A DNA stretch of 64,000 nt from Styela clava (lineage: Eukaryota > Chordata > Ascidiacea > Stolidobranchia > Styelidae): contig NC_135261.1 in the NCBI RefSeq assembly GCF_964204865.1, positions 13,082,001 through 13,146,000 of the forward strand. Direction: 5' to 3'. The notes below the pieces were generated by a model, which saw nothing but the letters and a program-made list of their open reading frames with translations, was not told the origin of the DNA and searched no databases. Position 1 is the stretch's first letter. Every line of letters starts with the position of its first letter. Below are positions 59,644-64,000 of this stretch, in pieces. Position numbers and translations under genes: made by a program.

Positions 59644-61250
59644 ATTCAAAGTCTTCAATTCAAGTATGCTATTTTCCAAAATAGGTGAAGCAAATTTTCG
59701 ATATCGTCAATTGTACAATCCAGTGGTAACTTTATCACATACGGAGTACTCAAAATGGATAGATCACATGCTTACTAAACCGAATGAGGCACAATGACTC
59801 TGAAAACATTTAACAACACTTTATGGTAAAAAAAACCTGACACATGCCAGTTACCACTGCAAGTGATTTTTGCTCGGTTAGTTAATATCTACCAGCAATC
59901 TTTTTGCAACCTGCCATGATAAAATGGAATTTTACGTCCTGTAGTGACATTAGCCTGCTATTCCATAGTTGTCTGTTGCAATGCTTAAAGGCAAAATGCA
60001 TACATTGTAAACGGCTGAATGATATATACATATACTATGAACACGTTTCATTTATATTCGTGATACATCATTGCAAATTTTGACCAATTTATTTTCGCAA
60101 ATACAATTATTCGTCCACAACATGACGGCAGTGGCGTATCTACATAAAACTGCGCCCATGGCAAAATTTTGAAAGCATGTACATCTGTGACCCTTATTCA
60201 TTCCTATACTTGAGTAGGGCATAAACTTTTTAATACTTAACAATTAGTTTTGAAACAGTAACTGCCTAACAAGCTAATGAGCAGCAACGGATTTTCGACT
60301 CTTTGCCGCAGGCGCGATACACCAGCAAGATATACTAGAGTATATATACCTATAAACGTACGAGAAGTCACTTTGAATATACATTTTAAAAATTTGCCAC
60401 ATATATATTTGTGTAACTCTGACTAGTTTTTTCTTTTACCCTGCTGCAAGTCGCGTAATGCATGTTAGCCACATTAGGCTTAACCCACAGAAATGCTGAT
60501 TGCACACACTCTACGAAACTGCTACAGAAAAACATCAGTAGCAATGAATCAGAAACAATTACGGTTGCTATTACACATCACATATCTGTCACAAATATTG
60601 TGCTTTTCAAATAGATTTATTTGGGATTTGGCTGTTGTGTTACATTTACGGTAACATTCTCCGTTTCTTTGCGAACAAAAATATATTGATGTTTCGCATT
60701 CATGTATTTTAGATTTGATATGTTTTTGTGTTACGTCAATGAGTTTTATGCATTTCATGAGAATCTGCACTACGTTGCTTTGGCAATATTGTCCCTTCTC
60801 CACAATGTAACTTACACTAAATTAAAACACAAACGCTTCAACAAGCCTGGCTTGGTAATCTTGCAAACGCGAACAGTATCTCAGCTCCCAGATTTTCAAC
60901 CATTACAACAGGCTTACGCTTTTTTATCAAAATACTGATCTAACTTCATTTCTAGCCATGCGAGATCATTCATAATACCCAATTTGAAAAAATGTTAGCA
61001 TGCTTAGTTATACGCACGACCAGTTACATCTTGTCAAATCTGGTTTAATAGGCTGCTCCGCTTACGTCATGATAGTGGGCGTATATAAGGCGTTGCAGCA
61101 CGCGTGCTTGCCAGCGCAGTACTACTTCAGATACTTGGTACTACCTCAGTACTTGGAGATCCCATGAAAAAATCGGATTTCCCCGTATTTATTCCAAGAA
61201 TATAAAATATGATTATTCGCCCTTCAACGTATCATTCGATTTTGGTCCAG
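59644..61250. other. Region upstream of the PRODH2-like gene
   Basis: No gene was established. A Cys-containing minus-strand open frame (60549-60803) and a TATA-like site at about 61082 are commented on elsewhere. Confidence 0.3.
61079..61092 (+). promoter_or_regulatory. TATA-box-like element
   Basis: GGGCGTATATAAGGCG stands in a locally GC-richer context and could drive a plus-strand transcript starting about 30 bp on (around 61110). The membrane-protein exons downstream are on the same strand, but the link is unproven. Confidence 0.35.
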
Positions 61251-61251
61251 A

Positions 61252-61599
61252 TCAGCTGTAAAGAATGTTTATCAGTTTTTTGTTCCTAGTCATAACACAT
61301 ATAACCAAAGAAACCGCACCCGACCGTTTATCGAAGCACACACCGACAGCGTAAATCTTTATTACCAGCGAAATACACTCCCCAAAATATGCATAAATAA
61401 TAAGTAATAATACAACGCGAAATGTCCATATGGAACTTTTTGTTAAATCGGTGTTGTTGGGATCAATTGCCTTTTTCGCATCTAACTGATTGATCAGCAT
61501 TTCAGAACTTATAATGAAAGTAATAGCTGTAAGGTTATTATTTTCTGTTCTTTCAAAATTAACTCTTCTGCGTCGTATGTGATCCGATTTATCACTCAA
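61252..61599 (-). CDS. Uncharacterised open frame with one transmembrane segment
   Basis: 115 codons open, TGA stop at 61252. Seen: a basic stretch (DHIRRRRVNFERTENNN), then NQLDAKKAIDPNNTDLTKSS, a hydrophobic segment VVLLLIIYAYFGECISLVI, and a C-terminal basic tail. The first in-frame ATG is about 34 codons in; otherwise it would be an exon with a 5' splice partner outside. Unlike most open frames here it is not AT-biased low complexity. It could still be chance. Family not recognised. Confidence 0.25.
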   Translation of the reverse strand: MSDKSDHIRRRRVNFERTENNNLTAITFIISSEMLINQLDAKKAIDPNNTDLTKSSIWTFRVVLLLIIYAYFGECISLVIKIYAVGVCFDKRSGAVSLVICVMTRNKKLINILYS

Positions 61600-61710
61600 A
61601 ATTATGCTGTTTCATTTTGATTCATGGGAATATGTAATATAATCCGTCAATCGCTATTGACTCCTTTATCAATCAGTTGGTCCATCCAAGTCGTTGCTTC
61701 GCATTTGCAG

Positions 61711-61731
61711 TTCAAGGTATCGCTGTGTATG
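61711..61731 (+). CDS. Candidate 21-nt exon upstream of the membrane-protein exons
   Basis: CATTTGCAG precedes and GTAAGT follows a 21-nt segment. In phase 0 it reads FKVSLCM and would join in frame to the exon at 62792. Support is splice sites and phase only. Confidence 0.25.
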
Positions 61732-61913
61732 GTAAGTCATGTCCGTCAGCTTCGCTTGTAAAAGTTTATCAAATTTGAGCAGACCAAAAAAAGTCAACGA
61801 AAAAGACAGACAGTCCTAAATAAGCAAATTGACCTCATATTGTCATATTGTCTTCAGATGCTTCCTAATCCCCGAAAATAATTTCAAGTCGATATTTCTT
61901 GACTAAAATGCGT

Positions 61914-62020
61914 GGTACTCCTGAAGTACCACCAAGATATCGCACAATCTGAACCCTTATCTGGTACACAACCTGAGTTCAGGTTGTGCGCCATCTTGGT
62001 GCGCACACTTCAGGAGGTCT
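61914..62020. mobile_element. GGTGCTCC-type MITE, short form
   Basis: GGTACTCCTGAAGTACCACC...AACCTGAGTTCAGGTTGTGC...CACTTCAGGAGGTCT. Flanks AAATGCGT (61906-61913) and AAATGCGC (62021-62028) are an 8-bp target duplication with one change. Confidence 0.75.
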
Positions 62021-62280
62021 AAATGCGCCATATATTACCTATTTCAATTTCTATAGCAAGCACAAAATGCTAAGTACCTCATAAATGTCTCACGTCACTG
62101 AACAAGTTTGACGTCGTAAAGTAGGCCTTCAGCACACTTCTTCAATTCCAAGATTGTCCAGAAATTCATATATTACAGTATTTACGGACCATAAGGCACA
62201 CCGTCAATAATATGCTCAGATTGTTCGTTTGTGCTTTAGGCTTTATCGCCTTTTCTCAAATCAGTATCGGTACTGAGTTT

Positions 62281-62390
62281 GGTACTCCTGAAGTATGCAC
62301 ACCAAGATGTCGCATGATCTGAACCCTAACCTGGTACACAACCTGGGTTCAGGTTGTGCGCCATCATGGTGCGCATACTTCAGGAGGTCC
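62281..62390. mobile_element. GGTGCTCC-type MITE, short form, second copy
   Basis: GGTACTCCTGAAGTATGCAC...CTGGTACACAACCTGGGTTCAGG...GCATACTTCAGGAGGTCC, nearly the same as the copy 260 bp away. Flanks CTGAGTTT and CTAACTTT are similar octamers. It forms a near-complete hairpin. Confidence 0.75.
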
Positions 62391-62544
62391 CTAACTTTTA
62401 TGAACAAACAACAAACCGCCGTTTTACGTTTGTTTGAATAAAAAATAAAAACCATGGAAACTATTGGTTCTTTTTGGTTCAATGTGATTTGTACGCAACC
62501 CAATACTTCTTGCAAACTGTTGTGTCTTATACACCTGTAAAAAA

Positions 62545-62705
62545 AATAACTGGCTTACAAATCCCATAACCGGAATAAAGTGGTAACCAGACGCGAGATC
62601 GTGGCTCGCCATATGATTAATCCGTCCTATCGAATTTCGTCGTATTTTAAGTCGTTTCATCGGTTTTCTTTGCCCCGGAATAAATATGAAAATCCTATCC
62701 TATCA
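62545..62705 (+). mobile_element. SINE 3' part
   Basis: CTTACAAATCCCATAACCGG...GGTAACCAGACGCGAGATCGTGGCTCGCCATATGATTAATCCGTCC...GCCCCGGAATAAATATGAAAATCC: body and tail of the SINE family without the tRNA-like head. Confidence 0.6.
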
Positions 62706-62791
62706 CCAGTGCCGCGAAATTGCTTGAAATCGCTGAAGTGGAAATATATGTGGAACGATCTTCATTCTTGTTTTGTGTTGTCTTATTGCAG

Positions 62792-63232
62792 GATCTATTG
62801 ATCGCCGCCATTTTGACATTTATGCTTCCAAGCCGACTTCATGCTGCTCCTTGGTTTTGGCCTGCTTTTTCGTATATGTTGTTACTCAGTGCTCCGCATA
62901 TGGATGCAAAAAAACATTCATGGTTTCATAAGTTAATGTATAGGCAAAATTTTTACAGAAGAAGCGTATACTTGTCTTTAGGTTCTGGTAAGTGTCATTT
63001 ATACCAAATTGCTAATTTCAACAAGTGGTATTGCAGTATACAGTTATCTGTATCATAATCTTGCTAGCGTATATGATGTGCAAGGTTGGTTTTCTTTCAA
63101 CCCTCTTGCCTCCACCAACTCATCTGAACATAGTTATCTGAATTATTCGCAGGTCGAAGAACAAAATCGATGACAAAAAGAAAGCTACATTCAATTGTAA
63201 AGCAGAAGTGGACACCGCAAAAAAAAAATTAA
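62792..63232 (+). CDS. Last two exons of an unrecognised membrane protein
   Basis: Exon 62792-62987: acceptor TTATTGCAG, donor GTAAGT; it begins DLLIAAILTFMLPSRLHAAP, continues WFWPAFSYMLLLSAPHMDAK, then a basic Tyr-rich part KLMYRQNFYRRSVYLSLGS. Exon 63153-63232: acceptor TTCGCAG; phase 1 matches; GRRTKSMTKRKLHSIVKQKW and a stop after PQKKN. The two fit without gap, giving a C-terminal segment of about 92 aa: two probable membrane helices and a basic Lys/Arg-rich tail. Upstream exons were not found apart from the candidate at 61711. The family is not recognised. Confidence 0.55.
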
Positions 63233-64000
63233 ACGATGTGCTTCATGACGACCGATACTGGCACATCTACAAAAATTAGGCATCAGATTACAGCATTTAG
63301 AAGCAGTAAAAATGATTTGAGCGTCACGAGCAATCATATCAGTTGCGCAAGCATGTGAAATCATGGAGGTTAAAGTCCCCGAGACAGAGTGCTTCATGTG
63401 AAGAACGGAACATTACAATGTTCTGTATATTTTTACTTTCATCATATATATTTGTAATAGTAATATATTTGTAATATATATATTTCTAACACATATTAGA
63501 ATATTTTTCTCGCGTCTCATTCGCATGCATTTGATGAACCAGTGCTTTGCTTGGTTGGTGCCAAATTTAGGTCTAAAAATCGACAATTTTGCAAATTCAA
63601 ATATTTCAAAATTTTACTAAAATTAAAGAATCTACAATATCGAATATAATAAACTTCTAATATGTTTGAATATTCAATTCGTTTTGGACATCCTAATTTT
63701 ATTTTTTTTTTCATTTTCATCAACTGCTCATACTATACAACAGTAGTATGCTCGCCAGCTTTACATTTTAGGGGATTGTTCCCAGATTTAGATTGGTATT
63801 ATTTTGCTATTAGCCATAAAACTATTTGTCACCCATTTATGTATTTGACTGACCATCTGCACTGGTAGCCTACATGTACCACTTTCTGGATATTCAAATG
63901 CAATTATATTCGAGTTAGGAATTTAGAGCCTGATGTGGATCTCGTTCCTGATGAAATGCGGTTGTTTGGGGGATTACACAATATATATAAGTGTAAACAA
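63233..64000. other. Region after the membrane-protein gene
   Basis: AT-rich, with (TA)-like runs at about 63440-63482 and AATAAA at about 63646 that could serve as a poly(A) signal. No gene was recognised. Confidence 0.3.

Noticed and set aside
1..64000. tRNA, rRNA genes, CRISPR arrays, bacterial operons
   Set aside because: tRNA-like boxes occur only inside SINE copies without a cloverleaf. There is no rRNA or array structure, and the introns show that this is animal nuclear DNA.

Overview
ORGANISM. The window is AT-rich animal nuclear DNA. Its genes are split by GT-AG introns, and it carries tRNA-derived SINEs and many short inverted-repeat DNA transposons. A type II membrane fibrinogen-domain protein and clear animal SGF29, BCS1L, UBE2C and PRODH2-like genes point to an invertebrate. 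An invertebrate deuterostome, perhaps a tunicate, is my best guess, but the species is inferred and not proven.

LAYOUT. (1) 352-32656, minus strand: one gene of about 59 exons fills half the window. It encodes a short cytosolic tail, one membrane anchor, a stalk of about 550 residues built from about 50 microexons, and a C-terminal fibrinogen-related domain. In the stalk 32 exons are exactly 33 nt (11 residues), 7-8 are 21 nt (7 residues) and five are 30 nt. From the third stalk exon on, every exon is a multiple of 3 and every intron is phase 1. The ORF search misses nearly all of it because the exons are so short. This is the main discovery of the window. (2) 34.1-35.5 kb: nested inverted-repeat elements. 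(3) 35996-38984, plus: SGF29. (4) 43758-40062, minus: BCS1L, complete and 419 aa. (5) 45288-44758, minus: UBE2C in one exon. (6) 46.1-52.1 kb: a repeat island. It has two facing copies of one repeat, remnants of a mobile-element ORF, a hAT-like element with a perfect 8-bp target duplication, and a 1.3-kb near-perfect palindrome. (7) 59643-54027, minus: a PRODH2-like gene with all splice phases intact, but lacking the exon for the conserved KLVRGAY strand. (8) 62792-63232, plus: the last exons of an unrecognised membrane protein whose 5' part I could not trace.

HOW THE GENES RELATE. SGF29 (chromatin), BCS1L (mitochondrial complex III assembly), UBE2C (APC/C ubiquitination) and the PRODH2-like enzyme (mitochondrial proline/hydroxyproline catabolism) are housekeeping genes with no evident shared pathway. 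SGF29 and BCS1L converge tail to tail; BCS1L and UBE2C lie in the same direction. The large fibrinogen-domain gene looks like a cell-surface recognition receptor. Its symmetric microexons mean any subset could be skipped without a frameshift.

Coordinates of exon edges were read by hand from splice signals and can be off by a base. No alignments or structure predictions could be run.
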